A stretch of DNA of 64,000 nucleotides from Aeromicrobium choanae (GTDB lineage: Bacteria > Actinomycetota > Actinomycetes > Propionibacteriales > Nocardioidaceae). Below the pieces are notes generated by a model, which made no database searches, was not told where the DNA came from, and saw only the letters and a list, made by a program, of their open reading frames with translations. The first letter of the stretch is position 1; each line of letters starts with the position of its first letter. The translations under genes and the position numbers were made by a program. The stretch lies in NCBI RefSeq assembly GCF_900167475.1, contig NZ_LT796768.1, positions 1,922,001-1,986,000 on the forward strand. The letters run 5' to 3'. Shown piece after piece: positions 1 to 7,407 of this stretch.

Positions 1-688
1 GATCCCCCAGGGATCAGGCACGCCGGAGTCCGTCTATCGGGGTCTTGATCACGCGACGATCCGGGCGGCCTTCGAGGACGCCGGGATGCTCGTGCTCGAC
101 GGTCACGACCCCCGCGTGATCAAGGGCATCCTCGGAACACCGAGCCCCTTCTTCGAGGTCGCCGTTCTCGACGAGGACGACCGCCCGTGCGTGGCGGACC
201 AGGTGGGCCAGCTGGCGATGCGCCCGGCACTGCCGGAGCTGATCTTCACGCGGTACCTCGCCAAGCCCGAGGCCACGGCCCAGGCCTTCGCCAACCTGTG
301 GTTCCACACGGGCGACGCCGCCCGGATCGACGACCTCGGCGTCTTCCACTTCGTGGACCGCCTGGGCGATCGCATCCGTGTCCGCGGAGAGAACATCTCC
401 GGCGCGCAGGTCGAGGAGCAGATCGCGCGGCATCGCACGGTGCAGCTCGCCGCGGTGATCGCGGTCCCGAGCGACGAGGGCTTCGAGGACGCGATCGTCG
501 CGTTCGTCGAGCTCGTCGAGGGAGCGGACTTCGATGAGGCCGCACTCGATGCGCACTGCAAGGCGGTCATGCCCAAGTTCATGTGGCCCAGCCGCATCGT
601 CCGGGTCGACAAGATCCCGCACACCCCCACCAACAAGATCGAGAAGTACAAGCTGCGCCAGCTGTTCAAGGAAGGACAGACGCTGTGA
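1..688 (+). CDS. acyl-CoA ligase (AMP-binding), C-terminal part, 5' truncated by window edge
   Basis: The open frame runs in from the window edge (first full codon at 2) and leaves about 228 residues. It carries the end of an ANL-superfamily adenylating enzyme: the hinge region with FHTGDAARIDD, the DRLGDRIRVRGENIS block, and a C-terminal lid ending in the conserved catalytic-lysine context (PTNKIEKYKL). The family activates carboxylic acids with ATP and loads them onto CoA. The RVRGENIS form and VEEQIARH following resemble the carnitine/crotonobetaine-CoA ligase (CaiC) branch, but the substrate cannot be told from this part. Its stop overlaps the GTG of the next gene, so the two are translationally coupled. 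Confidence 0.85.
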   Translation, partial: IPQGSGTPESVYRGLDHATIRAAFEDAGMLVLDGHDPRVIKGILGTPSPFFEVAVLDEDDRPCVADQVGQLAMRPALPELIFTRYLAKPEATAQAFANLWFHTGDAARIDDLGVFHFVDRLGDRIRVRGENISGAQVEEQIARHRTVQLAAVIAVPSDEGFEDAIVAFVELVEGADFDEAALDAHCKAVMPKFMWPSRIVRVDKIPHTPTNKIEKYKLRQLFKEGQTL

Positions 689-2202
689 GGATCGTCAAGA
701 CGATGAAGGTGGTGGCCGCGGCCGCCCTGATGGCCGCGATGCTCTCCGCCTGCGGGGGCTCGGACGACAAGTCGGCGGGTTCGACCACGCTTCGCGTGGC
801 GGCGCAGTCGGACGTGTCGTCGCTCGACCCCATCCGGGGCAACTCCGGCAACGACCACGTGATGCTGTTCCCGATCTACGACACCCTGGTGTCCTTCGAC
901 GAAGGACTCCAGCCGCAGCCCGGCCTGGTCGAGTCGTGGGACTCACCCACGCCGAAGGAGCTGACGCTGACACTGCGGCCCGGCGTCAAGTTCCACGATG
1001 GCGAACCCCTCGACGCTGATGCCGTGAAGGTCAACCTCGACCGTGCACGCGCCGAGGACTCGGTCGCCGCGGCCGACCTCGCATCGATCGAGAACGTCCG
1101 TGTCGACGACGAGCTCGTCGCGACGCTCGAGCTGAGCCGACCGGATGCCTCGCTGCTGCTGGTCCTGGCCGATCGCGCGGGCATGATGGTCTCTCCCGCC
1201 GCGCTCGAGGCGAACGACAACGACGTCAGCCGCACCCCCGTCGGGGCCGGCGGGTGGAAGCTGTCCGACTGGAAGCAGGGCAACGAGCTCCGCCTCGAAC
1301 GGTTCGACGACTACTGGGACGCGGACTCCGAGCGCGCCGAGACCCTGCGGATCAAGATCATCACCGACCCGCGCACCCGCGTGACCGCGATGCGTTCCGG
1401 GCAGCAGGACATCGCGCTGGACGTCCAGCCCGTCGACGCCGAGTCGCTGGAGAAGGAGAAGTCGGTCGTCCTCGAGTCGCAGACGAGCCTGTTGGTGCAC
1501 GGCATGTACATGAACACGAGTGCCCCGGAGTTCTCCGATGCGAAGGTGCGCCGGGCGCTGGCCCTCGCGATCGACCGGGACACGATCGTCAAGAACGCGC
1601 TGTTCGGGCACGGCCAGTCGGCCAGTGGCGTCCTCCCGGACGGGTACTGGGCCGAGACGCCGGACTCGGTCGACTACGCCCACGATCCGGACGAGGCGAA
1701 GCGTCTCCTGGCCGACGCCGGCGTGCCGAGCCTGGAGTTCGACATGCTCAGTCGCAGCGACACGTCCAGCGTTCGTCTGGCCGAGATCCTCAAGGACCAG
1801 TGGGCCGCGGTGGGGGTGACGGTCAACATCCTGCCGCGTGACGTGGTCGAGGCGACGGACCAGTACTTCAACCAGAAGAGCAGTCCGGCCTACCTCGCCG
1901 GCTGGTCCGGCCGTCCCGATCCGAGCATGACGTACCGGTCCCTGTTCGACGCGAAGGGCTACTACAACGTCGGTGGCCTCGAGATCGACGGGATGGCCGC
2001 GGCCATCGGCGCAGCGGACAAGTCCTTCGATCTCGACGAACGGGTGGTGGGCCTGGACGCTGCCGCTGTGGCCGCCTACGAGAGCACCCCGTTCCTCCCG
2101 GTGGCGTTCCAGGACGCCCTGATCGCCCGGAGCGACAAGGTCCAGGGCTTCCAGATGAACCAGATGGGCAAGCCCAAGTTCATCGGGATCACGGTCGACT
2201 GA
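685..2202 (+). CDS. ABC transporter substrate-binding lipoprotein, family 5 (peptide/nickel type)
   Basis: A 505-residue lipoprotein. The signal peptide ends in lipobox LSAC (Cys about 23), and the mature protein starts with a Gly/Ser/Asp tether. The family-5 signature follows: SLDP, then LRPGVKFHDGEPLDADAV near residue 110, and a C-terminal lobe with YLAGWSGRPDP. Family 5 proteins capture oligopeptides, nickel or other small solutes outside the membrane for an ABC importer. I chose GTG 685 because GGAAGG lies about 8 nt upstream and GTGA overlaps the stop of the acyl-CoA ligase; ATG 703 is possible. No permease or ATPase follows, so partners may lie before the window. Confidence 0.88.
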   Translation: MRIVKTMKVVAAAALMAAMLSACGGSDDKSAGSTTLRVAAQSDVSSLDPIRGNSGNDHVMLFPIYDTLVSFDEGLQPQPGLVESWDSPTPKELTLTLRPGVKFHDGEPLDADAVKVNLDRARAEDSVAAADLASIENVRVDDELVATLELSRPDASLLLVLADRAGMMVSPAALEANDNDVSRTPVGAGGWKLSDWKQGNELRLERFDDYWDADSERAETLRIKIITDPRTRVTAMRSGQQDIALDVQPVDAESLEKEKSVVLESQTSLLVHGMYMNTSAPEFSDAKVRRALALAIDRDTIVKNALFGHGQSASGVLPDGYWAETPDSVDYAHDPDEAKRLLADAGVPSLEFDMLSRSDTSSVRLAEILKDQWAAVGVTVNILPRDVVEATDQYFNQKSSPAYLAGWSGRPDPSMTYRSLFDAKGYYNVGGLEIDGMAAAIGAADKSFDLDERVVGLDAAAVAAYESTPFLPVAFQDALIARSDKVQGFQMNQMGKPKFIGITVD

Positions 2203-2227
2203 CCGCCAGTCCGACGGACCCGGGGGG

Positions 2228-2280
2228 ACCGGCCGAGCGGCACCGGATCGCATGATCGCGGTGGCGTTCGGCCGGTGCCG
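2228..2280. terminator. bidirectional terminator-like inverted repeats
   Basis: Two alternative stems occupy the space between the convergent binding-protein and methyltransferase genes: ACCGGCCGA (2228-2236) with TCGGCCGGT (2268-2276), and CGGCACCGG (2238-2246) with CCGGTGCCG (2272-2280). They cannot both form. Position and GC-rich stems suggest termination from both sides. Confidence 0.5.
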
Positions 2281-3126
2281 TCAGCGCACCTCGGCCGTCA
2301 CGAGCAGGTACTCCCACTGCATCGTGAAGCCCGCCTCCGAGCGTGAGCCCTCGCGTTCGCCCAGGGCGGCCAGGTCGCGCTCCAGGGCGGCGGTCCGCTC
2401 CGGGTCGTCGGCATGGGCGGCGAAGGCCGCGATCGTCGGGCCGTAGTGGGCCGCGAAGTAGTCACGGAACTGCTCGCCGTCCCCGAAGTGGATGACCGGC
2501 AGCGTCTGCCGGCGCACCTGCACGTCGCCGACCCGGTCGCCGAGCAGCGACCGGACGTGCTCCTCGTTCCCCCACAGCGGCGGCGGTGAGGCGCCCGGTG
2601 GCGGCGGGGGGACGTACTGCTTCATCGTGGCGAAGAGCTGGCCGATCGTGCCCTCCGGCGTCCACGAGACGATGCCGATCCGGCCGCCGGGGCGGCACGC
2701 GCGCACCAGTTCGTCGGCGGCCTGCTGGTGGTGCGGCGCGAACATCACGCCGATGCACGACATGACCACGTCGAACGAGTCGTCCTCATAGGGCAGGGCC
2801 TCGGCGTCCGCGACGTCCCACGTGAGGTCGACGTCGGGGTGCTCGGCGCGGCCCGCCTCGAGCAGCTCGGGGGTGAGGTCGGAGGCGACGACGGTCGCGC
2901 CCCGTCGCGCGGCGCGGACCGCGGCGCTGCCCGTGCCGGCCGCGACGTCGAGCACGCGCTCGCCCCGGCCCACGGCCAGTGCGTCCACGAGGACGGCGCC
3001 CAGCGGTGAGACGATCTCGCGCGCCACGCGGGGGTAGTCGCCCAGTCCCCACATGCGGCGGTGCTTGCTCTTCAGCTCGGTGTCCTGCTGCACCGCGTCG
3101 GCGGCGGTGGTGTCGGTGGTTCCCAT
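2281..3126 (-). CDS. class I SAM-dependent methyltransferase
   Basis: A 281-residue cytoplasmic Rossmann-fold methyltransferase of the Methyltransf_11/25 type. Motif I (VLDVAAGTGSAAV, about residue 60) binds the methyl donor. The Asp at the end of beta-2 (VASDLTPE), DVADAEALPYEDDSFDVV, and the RPGGRIGIVSWTPEG motif follow in order. The acceptor is unknown; the W-x-P-E-G block is typical of small-molecule methyltransferases. I chose ATG 3126, not upstream frames, because GAAGGAAG lies just before it. It is divergent from the HxlR-type regulator at 3275 (148 bp apart), which probably controls it. Confidence 0.85.
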   Translation of the reverse strand: MGTTDTTAADAVQQDTELKSKHRRMWGLGDYPRVAREIVSPLGAVLVDALAVGRGERVLDVAAGTGSAAVRAARRGATVVASDLTPELLEAGRAEHPDVDLTWDVADAEALPYEDDSFDVVMSCIGVMFAPHHQQAADELVRACRPGGRIGIVSWTPEGTIGQLFATMKQYVPPPPPGASPPPLWGNEEHVRSLLGDRVGDVQVRRQTLPVIHFGDGEQFRDYFAAHYGPTIAAFAAHADDPERTAALERDLAALGEREGSRSEAGFTMQWEYLLVTAEVR

Positions 3127-3274
3127 GGATCTTCCTTCGATGGAGTTCTTCCTCCACCCAGAGTCCGTCCGCGCGGCGCGGCGGCACCAGTTCTGTTTCT
3201 GTACCGGCCCGATCGGGTGGGTGGCGCCGGGAGGTGGAGCAGGCGCACGATGGTCGAGACGAAGGGGAAGACCC

Positions 3275-3946
3275 ATGGCGACCTCCTACGGCCAGTTCTG
3301 CCCACTCGCGAAGGCGATGGAGATCCTCGACGAGCGCTGGACGATCCTGATCGTGCGCGAGCTCCTGCTGGGCAGCACGCGCTTCAACGAGTTGCGGCGC
3401 GGGGTGCCGCGGATGTCCCCGGCGCTGCTGTCGAAGCGGCTGCAGGCGCTCGAGCGCCACGGCATCATCGAGCACGACGCGTCCGGCTACCGGCTGACCG
3501 AGTGCGGGCGCGACCTGCACACCGCCGTGATGAGCCTGGGCGTGTGGGGCCTGCGGTGGATCGAGGACTTCGGCGACGAGGACCTCGACCCGCACCTGCT
3601 GATGTGGGACGTCCGCCGGACGATCCCGAGCGCCGCCTGGCCGCCCGGGCGCACGTGCGTGGCGGTGGAGTTCACCGACCTGGAGCGGGCGCGCCGGTGG
3701 TGGCTGGTCGTGTCGGGCGGCGTCGTGGACGCGTGCGACTACGACCCGGGCTACGAGGTGTCCGCCACCGTGCGGGCGACGCTGCGCACGCTCACGCACG
3801 TGTGGCGTGGCGACGTCTCGTGGGAGCAGGCGATGCGGGCGCGGCAGGTGGAGATCGACGCGCCCCGTGACACCCGCGCCGTGGTGCCCGACTGGTTCGG
3901 GCGGTCGATGCTGGCCGACGCGCTGGCCGCCGTCAGCGCGGGATGA
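3275..3946 (+). CDS. HxlR-family transcriptional regulator
   Basis: A 223-residue protein with an N-terminal HxlR winged helix. FCPLAKAMEILDERWTILIVRELL (as two halves FCPLAKAMEILDERW and TILIVRELL) matches the family opening with its conserved Cys near residue 9. RFNELRRGVPRMSPALLSKRL is the recognition helix region, and GYRLTECGRDL is the wing. A C-terminal domain of about 110 residues, present in the longer HxlR members, may sense a ligand. ATG 3275 follows AAGGGGAAG. It is divergent from the methyltransferase, and its last 14 bp overlap the convergent phosphatase gene. Confidence 0.85.
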   Translation: MATSYGQFCPLAKAMEILDERWTILIVRELLLGSTRFNELRRGVPRMSPALLSKRLQALERHGIIEHDASGYRLTECGRDLHTAVMSLGVWGLRWIEDFGDEDLDPHLLMWDVRRTIPSAAWPPGRTCVAVEFTDLERARRWWLVVSGGVVDACDYDPGYEVSATVRATLRTLTHVWRGDVSWEQAMRARQVEIDAPRDTRAVVPDWFGRSMLADALAAVSAG

Positions 3947-4424
3947 CGACGTCGGTCAGGGTGGCGGTACCGATGTCGAGCGCGGCCCAGGGTCCCTCGA
4001 CGTCGAGGACCGCGATGGCCGACGTGGGGAAGCCGGCGCGCACGCGGTTCAGGGCCTCGGGGTCGGAGTCCTCGCCCGCGAGCCGGGCGGCGAGGCCCGG
4101 GGTGCCGGGGGCGTGGCCCACCAGCAGCACGGTTGACGCGGAGTCCTCGACGGACTGGATCGCCTCGAGGAGGCTCCCGGTCCAGCCCTCGTAGATCTCG
4201 TCGAGGAAGCGGGCGGGGGCCTCGAGCCCGGTGGCGGCGAGGGTCTCGCGCGTACGGGTGGAGGTGGAGCACAGCACCACGTCGACGGTGTCGACGTGCT
4301 CGCGGATCCAGTCGCCCGCGAGCGCCGCCTCCCGCCGTCCGCGGTCGGCCAGGGGCCGCTCGAAGTCCTCGACCCCGTCGGGGAACGCGGCCTTGCCGTG
4401 GCGCATCAGCAGCAGTCGGCTCAT
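3933..4424 (-). CDS. SixA-like histidine phosphatase
   Basis: A 163-residue histidine phosphatase superfamily protein. LLLMRHGKA (residues 4-12) holds the catalytic RHG motif. RPLADRGRREA and the STSTRTRETL segment provide further phosphate-binding residues, and LLVGHAPG supplies the second His. The size and the K after RHG match the SixA/phosphohistidine phosphatase branch, which removes phosphate from phosphohistidine proteins; the real substrate is unproven. TAGACT at 4431-4436 (read on the minus strand) ends 6 nt before the ATG, so the mRNA is probably leaderless. Confidence 0.82.
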   Translation of the reverse strand: MSRLLLMRHGKAAFPDGVEDFERPLADRGRREAALAGDWIREHVDTVDVVLCSTSTRTRETLAATGLEAPARFLDEIYEGWTGSLLEAIQSVEDSASTVLLVGHAPGTPGLAARLAGEDSDPEALNRVRAGFPTSAIAVLDVEGPWAALDIGTATLTDVVIPR

Positions 4425-4430
4425 GCCCCG

Positions 4431-4436
4431 AGTCTA
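4431..4436 (-). promoter_or_regulatory. -10 element of SixA-like gene (leaderless)
   Basis: TAGACT on the minus strand is followed by 6 nt and then the ATG at 4424. No Shine-Dalgarno sequence is present, so transcription probably starts at or next to the A of ATG. Confidence 0.5.
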
Positions 4437-4443
4437 GGAGTGT

Positions 4444-4542
4444 GTGATCTCGATACGCCCGCTCGTTCCTCGCGGTGCTACTCGATCACCTGGCCGGTGA
4501 TCGAGTGGCGGCGAGCGAAGCGAGACGGTGTATCGAGATCAC
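4444..4542. repeat. REP-like palindromic element (99 bp)
   Basis: The outer arms GTGATCTCGATAC (4444-4456) and GTATCGAGATCAC (4530-4542) pair perfectly over 13 bp. The inner arms ACTCGATCACC (4480-4490) and GGTGATCGAGT (4496-4506) pair perfectly over 11 bp around a 5-nt loop. The middle is only partly complementary. It fills the space between fprA and the phosphatase gene, both on the minus strand. It looks like the dispersed palindromes of other actinobacterial genomes. As RNA it could end fprA transcription or protect the 3' end. No second copy is visible in the window. Confidence 0.7.
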
Positions 4543-4549
4543 GGAGGAC

Positions 4550-5917
4550 TCAGCCGCGCGCGATGCCCACCATCTCGTCGCGCGGGACGACCTTCTTGCG
4601 CTCGCGCGGGTGGGTGTCGCCCTCGCCGAGGGACGTCTCGTGGGCGTCGAGCTTCTCCCAGCCCTCCCACGTGGTGTACTCCACGCCGCGGCTGTCGAGG
4701 TGGCGGTCGAAGGCCTCACGGTCGGCGAACTCCGGTGCGGGCAGCTTCGGCAGGTCCTCGACGAGCATCTTGACCGTCTGCGCCGCATCGGACTTCGTGT
4801 GGCCGATCAGGCCGACGGGGCCGCGCTTGATCCAGCCGGTGGCGTAGACGCCCTCGATCGGCGAGCCGTCGATGTCGAGTACGTGGCCGCCGTCGTTGGG
4901 CAGCACGCCGCCGTTCGCGTCGAACGGCAGGCCCGGCAGGTTGTCGGAGTAGTAGCCGATCGCGCGGTACACGGCCTGGACGGGCCAGTCCTTGAACTCG
5001 CCGGTGCCGCGCACGTTCCCGGTGCCGTCGAGCTCGGTGATCTCGGTGCGCAGGCCCACGACGCGACCGTCCTCGCCGAGGATCTCGACCGGGCTCTGGC
5101 AGAAGTGGATGTGGATGCGGTGGGGTGCGCCCGACGGCTCCTTGGCCAGGTAGTCGCCCAGCACCTTCACGACGAGCTTCTGGCTCTTGGCGGCGGCGAG
5201 CGCCTCCATCGAGCCGTGGTCGAACTCGTAGCCCTCGGGGTGCACGACCACGTCGATCGTGGGGGAGTGGCTCAGCTCGCGCAGCTCCATCGGCGTGAAC
5301 TTCACCTGGGCCGGGCCGCGCCGCGCGAACACGTGCACGTCGGTGGTGGCGTTCTTCTTGAGGCCCTCGTAGACGTTGTCGGGGATCTCGGTGACGAGCA
5401 GCTCCTCGGCCGTCTTGGCCAGGATCCGCGCGACGTCGAGGCCCACGTTGCCGACGCCGAGGACGGCGACCTGCTTGGCGTGGGGCTGGAAGTCCCACTC
5501 GCGCGGGGCGTCGGGGTGGCCGTCGTACCAGTAGACGAAGTCGGCGGCACCGTACGAGCCGTCGAGGTCGACGCCGGGGATCGTGAGCTCACGGTCGCGG
5601 CGCGCGCCGGTGGCGAACACGACGGCGTCGTAGAACCCCTTGAGATCCTCGAGCTTGATGTCGGTGCCGAAGTTGACGTTGCCGAAGAAGCGGATGTCCT
5701 CGTTCGCCATCACGCGCTTGAGCGCCTTGATGATCTCCTTGATCCGCGGGTGGTCGGGCGCCACGCCGTAGCGGATCAGGCCGAACGGGGTCGGGTCGCG
5801 GTCGAGGATGTCGACGGTCACGTCGAGGTCCTCGGTCTTGGTGAGGATGTCGGCCGCGTACACGCCAGCGGGGCCGGCGCCGACGACGGCGACGCGCACC
5901 TTCCTGTCCACAGTCAT
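4550..5917 (-). CDS. fprA: NADPH:ferredoxin reductase, FprA family
   Basis: A 455-residue cytoplasmic flavoenzyme of the adrenodoxin-reductase/FprA family, which passes electrons from NADPH to ferredoxin. The FAD-binding VAVVGAGPAGVYAA is at residues 9-22. DRDPTPFGLIRYGVAPDHP is the family signature, and VAVLGVGNVGLDVAR near residue 170 is the NADP site. The ATGWIKRGPVGLIGHTKSDA block is the conserved C-terminal FAD contact. Full length for the family. The DUF952 gene ends 9 bp upstream. The start is supported by a TAGGCT -10 placed 6 nt before the ATG. Confidence 0.92.
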   Translation of the reverse strand: MTVDRKVRVAVVGAGPAGVYAADILTKTEDLDVTVDILDRDPTPFGLIRYGVAPDHPRIKEIIKALKRVMANEDIRFFGNVNFGTDIKLEDLKGFYDAVVFATGARRDRELTIPGVDLDGSYGAADFVYWYDGHPDAPREWDFQPHAKQVAVLGVGNVGLDVARILAKTAEELLVTEIPDNVYEGLKKNATTDVHVFARRGPAQVKFTPMELRELSHSPTIDVVVHPEGYEFDHGSMEALAAAKSQKLVVKVLGDYLAKEPSGAPHRIHIHFCQSPVEILGEDGRVVGLRTEITELDGTGNVRGTGEFKDWPVQAVYRAIGYYSDNLPGLPFDANGGVLPNDGGHVLDIDGSPIEGVYATGWIKRGPVGLIGHTKSDAAQTVKMLVEDLPKLPAPEFADREAFDRHLDSRGVEYTTWEGWEKLDAHETSLGEGDTHPRERKKVVPRDEMVGIARG

Positions 5918-5923
5918 GAGGCA

Positions 5924-5929
5924 AGCCTA
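5924..5929 (-). promoter_or_regulatory. -10 element of fprA, overlapping the upstream stop codon
   Basis: TAGGCT on the minus strand lies 6 nt before the fprA ATG (5917). Its TAG is also the stop codon of the DUF952 gene. fprA can therefore have its own leaderless transcript in addition to read-through. Confidence 0.45.
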
Positions 5930-6262
5930 AGACTCCGGGCCCAATGGTTCTGCACCCGACCGCCATCTGGACCGGCCCACGACGTAGGCCAGCGGCAGGA
6001 CGCCGTGGTAGTGCGGGAACTCCTCCACGCCGCGAGGTCCGTCACTCGGTTCCCAGCGCAGGCGCGGGTCGTCCTCGGGGATCTCGACCTCGAGCAGCAG
6101 CAGGTCGGGGACGCCGGCGAAGAACCGCGCGGCGGTGCCGGCGACCTGGCCGGCGGTGGACAGGTGCACGAATCCCTCGGTGGCCAGCGAGTCGGGCTCG
6201 TACGCCGGGCGGCCCTCGGTGAGGCGCCAGCGCGCGGCGGGAACGAGGTGGAACAGCGTCAC
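5927..6262 (-). CDS. DUF952 family protein
   Basis: A 111-residue protein opening TLFHLVPAARW, with FVHLSTAGQVAGTAARFF near residues 33-50 and HYHGVLPLAYV at the end. These are the conserved blocks of DUF952, whose fold resembles ADP-ribosyltransferase-like proteins; the function is unknown. I chose GTG 6262 because the conserved region starts at residue 3. CAGAAT lies 7 nt upstream, and further extension would run into the divergent VOC gene promoter. It sits just upstream of fprA, so the two may be co-transcribed. Confidence 0.7.
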   Translation of the reverse strand: MTLFHLVPAARWRLTEGRPAYEPDSLATEGFVHLSTAGQVAGTAARFFAGVPDLLLLEVEIPEDDPRLRWEPSDGPRGVEEFPHYHGVLPLAYVVGRSRWRSGAEPLGPES

Positions 6263-6323
6263 GGGGTCGATTCTGTCGCCCGGCGGGGACAGGATGGGAG
6301 GAGACCACCGAACGGAGCCCCGC

Positions 6324-6785
6324 ATGAGCCTCGACGTGCAGATCACCTTCGACGCCCACGACACCCGGGTCATGGCCGAGTTCTGGGCGGCCGCGCTCGG
6401 CTACGAGGTGCCCGGACCGCCCGACGCCCAACTCGAGCCCGGCGACGATCCGTGGGCCGCGTGGGACGACTTCCTCGAGCGGGTGGGCGTGCCCGAGGGG
6501 CAGCGCCGCGCCAAGGCGGCCATCGAGGACCCCGAGGGCTCGCGCCCCCGGGTGTTCTTCCAGCAGGTGCCCGAGGACAAGGTCGCCAAGAACCGTGTCC
6601 ACCTCGACGTCCGCGCCGCGCCGGGCCTGCAGGGCGACGAGCGGATGACGGCGCTCGAGGCCGCCGCCGAGCGGCTCGTGGCGCTGGGGGCCGAGCGCGT
6701 GCGGCGATTCGAGCCCGAGCCGCCGATGGAGGCGGGCTTCCTCGTCATGCGCGATCCCGAGGGCAACGAGTTCTGCCTCGACTGA
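6324..6785 (+). CDS. VOC-family (glyoxalase-like) protein
   Basis: A 153-residue protein of the glyoxalase-like type common in actinobacteria. Residues 3-30 (VQITFDAHDTRVMAEFWAAAL in part) form the first beta-alpha-beta unit. FFQQVPEDKVAKNRVHLDV gives the metal-site His in the middle, and the C-terminal DPEGNEFCLD holds the second acidic ligand. Many relatives carry the same bulged PEDKxxKNRVHLD block; their substrates are unknown. ATG 6324 follows GGAG at the right distance. The gene stands alone and is divergent from the DUF952/fprA pair. Confidence 0.8.
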   Translation: MSLDVQITFDAHDTRVMAEFWAAALGYEVPGPPDAQLEPGDDPWAAWDDFLERVGVPEGQRRAKAAIEDPEGSRPRVFFQQVPEDKVAKNRVHLDVRAAPGLQGDERMTALEAAAERLVALGAERVRRFEPEPPMEAGFLVMRDPEGNEFCLD

Positions 6786-6864
6786 GGTCGCGAGTCCACC
6801 TGAGAAGTCCCTGTGGGTCGTCCACGGGAGCCCCCCGGAGGTAGTGATCCGCCGAGGGTTCGCC

Positions 6865-6870
6865 TACGTT
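6865..6870 (+). promoter_or_regulatory. putative -10 of the flavin electron-transfer operon
   Basis: TACGTT occurs in the 138-bp gap before the FMN-lipoprotein gene. It predicts a start near 6877 and a leader of about 47 nt that carries AGGAG before the ATG at 6924. The rest of the gap shows no clear operator. Confidence 0.35.
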
Positions 6871-6923
6871 GGATGCACGACGGTTGAACGAGAAACCACT
6901 TCGTGTCCCGACCCAGGAGCTCC

Positions 6924-7403
6924 ATGAACCCGACGAAGCGACGCACGTACGCCGCCCTCGCCGCCTCCACCGCCCTGCTCACCCTCGCCGCCTGTGGCAG
7001 CGACGCCGCCGAGGACGACGCGTCCTCCAGCAGCAAGACGCCGTCGGCCACCACGCCGTCCGCATCCGAGCCCGCGGCATCCGCCCCGGCCGCCGGCGGA
7101 GCGTTCACGGCCGGCGAGTACGAGGCCACCGGCTCCTACACGACGCCCGACGGCCAGACGCAGTCGATCGACGTCGAGGTCACCCTCGCCGCCGACGGCA
7201 CCATCACCGAGCTCGACGCCGACGGCAACGCCGAGGGTGGCAACTCCGAGCAGTTCCAGGGCAAGTTCGAGAGCGGCATCGACGCCCAGGTCGAGGGCCG
7301 CAAGATCACCGATCTCGACGTCGACAAGGTGTCCGGCTCGTCGCTGACCAGCGGCGGCTTCAACGACGCCATCGACCAGATCATCGGCCAGGCGCAGGCC
7401 TGA
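6924..7403 (+). CDS. FMN-binding-domain lipoprotein
   Basis: A 159-residue exported lipoprotein with lipobox LAAC (Cys24). A Ser/Thr/Ala/Pro-rich tether of about 35 residues leads to a C-terminal FMN_bind domain (about 60-159). DKVSGSSLTSGGFNDAIDQI is the flavinylation region. The usual S-G-A-T-x-T-S reads S137-G-S-S140-L-T-S, so the residue that would carry FMN is Ser140, not Thr. Such domains hold covalently bound FMN outside the membrane and relay electrons. The ApbE transferase and a membrane reductase follow directly, which fits a single chain. ATG 6924 has AGGAG 5 nt before it. Confidence 0.85.
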   Translation: MNPTKRRTYAALAASTALLTLAACGSDAAEDDASSSSKTPSATTPSASEPAASAPAAGGAFTAGEYEATGSYTTPDGQTQSIDVEVTLAADGTITELDADGNAEGGNSEQFQGKFESGIDAQVEGRKITDLDVDKVSGSSLTSGGFNDAIDQIIGQAQA

Positions 7404-7407
7404 CCCC

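Noticed and set aside
5911-5936. A possible iron box overlapping the fprA promoter
   Set aside because: Only about 13 of 19 positions agree with the consensus and one half is poor. The similarity to TTAGGCT comes mostly from the -10 hexamer.
4475-6844. A very long open frame on the plus strand (789 codons) opposite fprA and the DUF952 gene
   Set aside because: High-GC shadow. The minus strand carries full FprA and DUF952 motifs, and the plus translation has low-complexity Arg/Gly/Ala composition and no recognisable domain.
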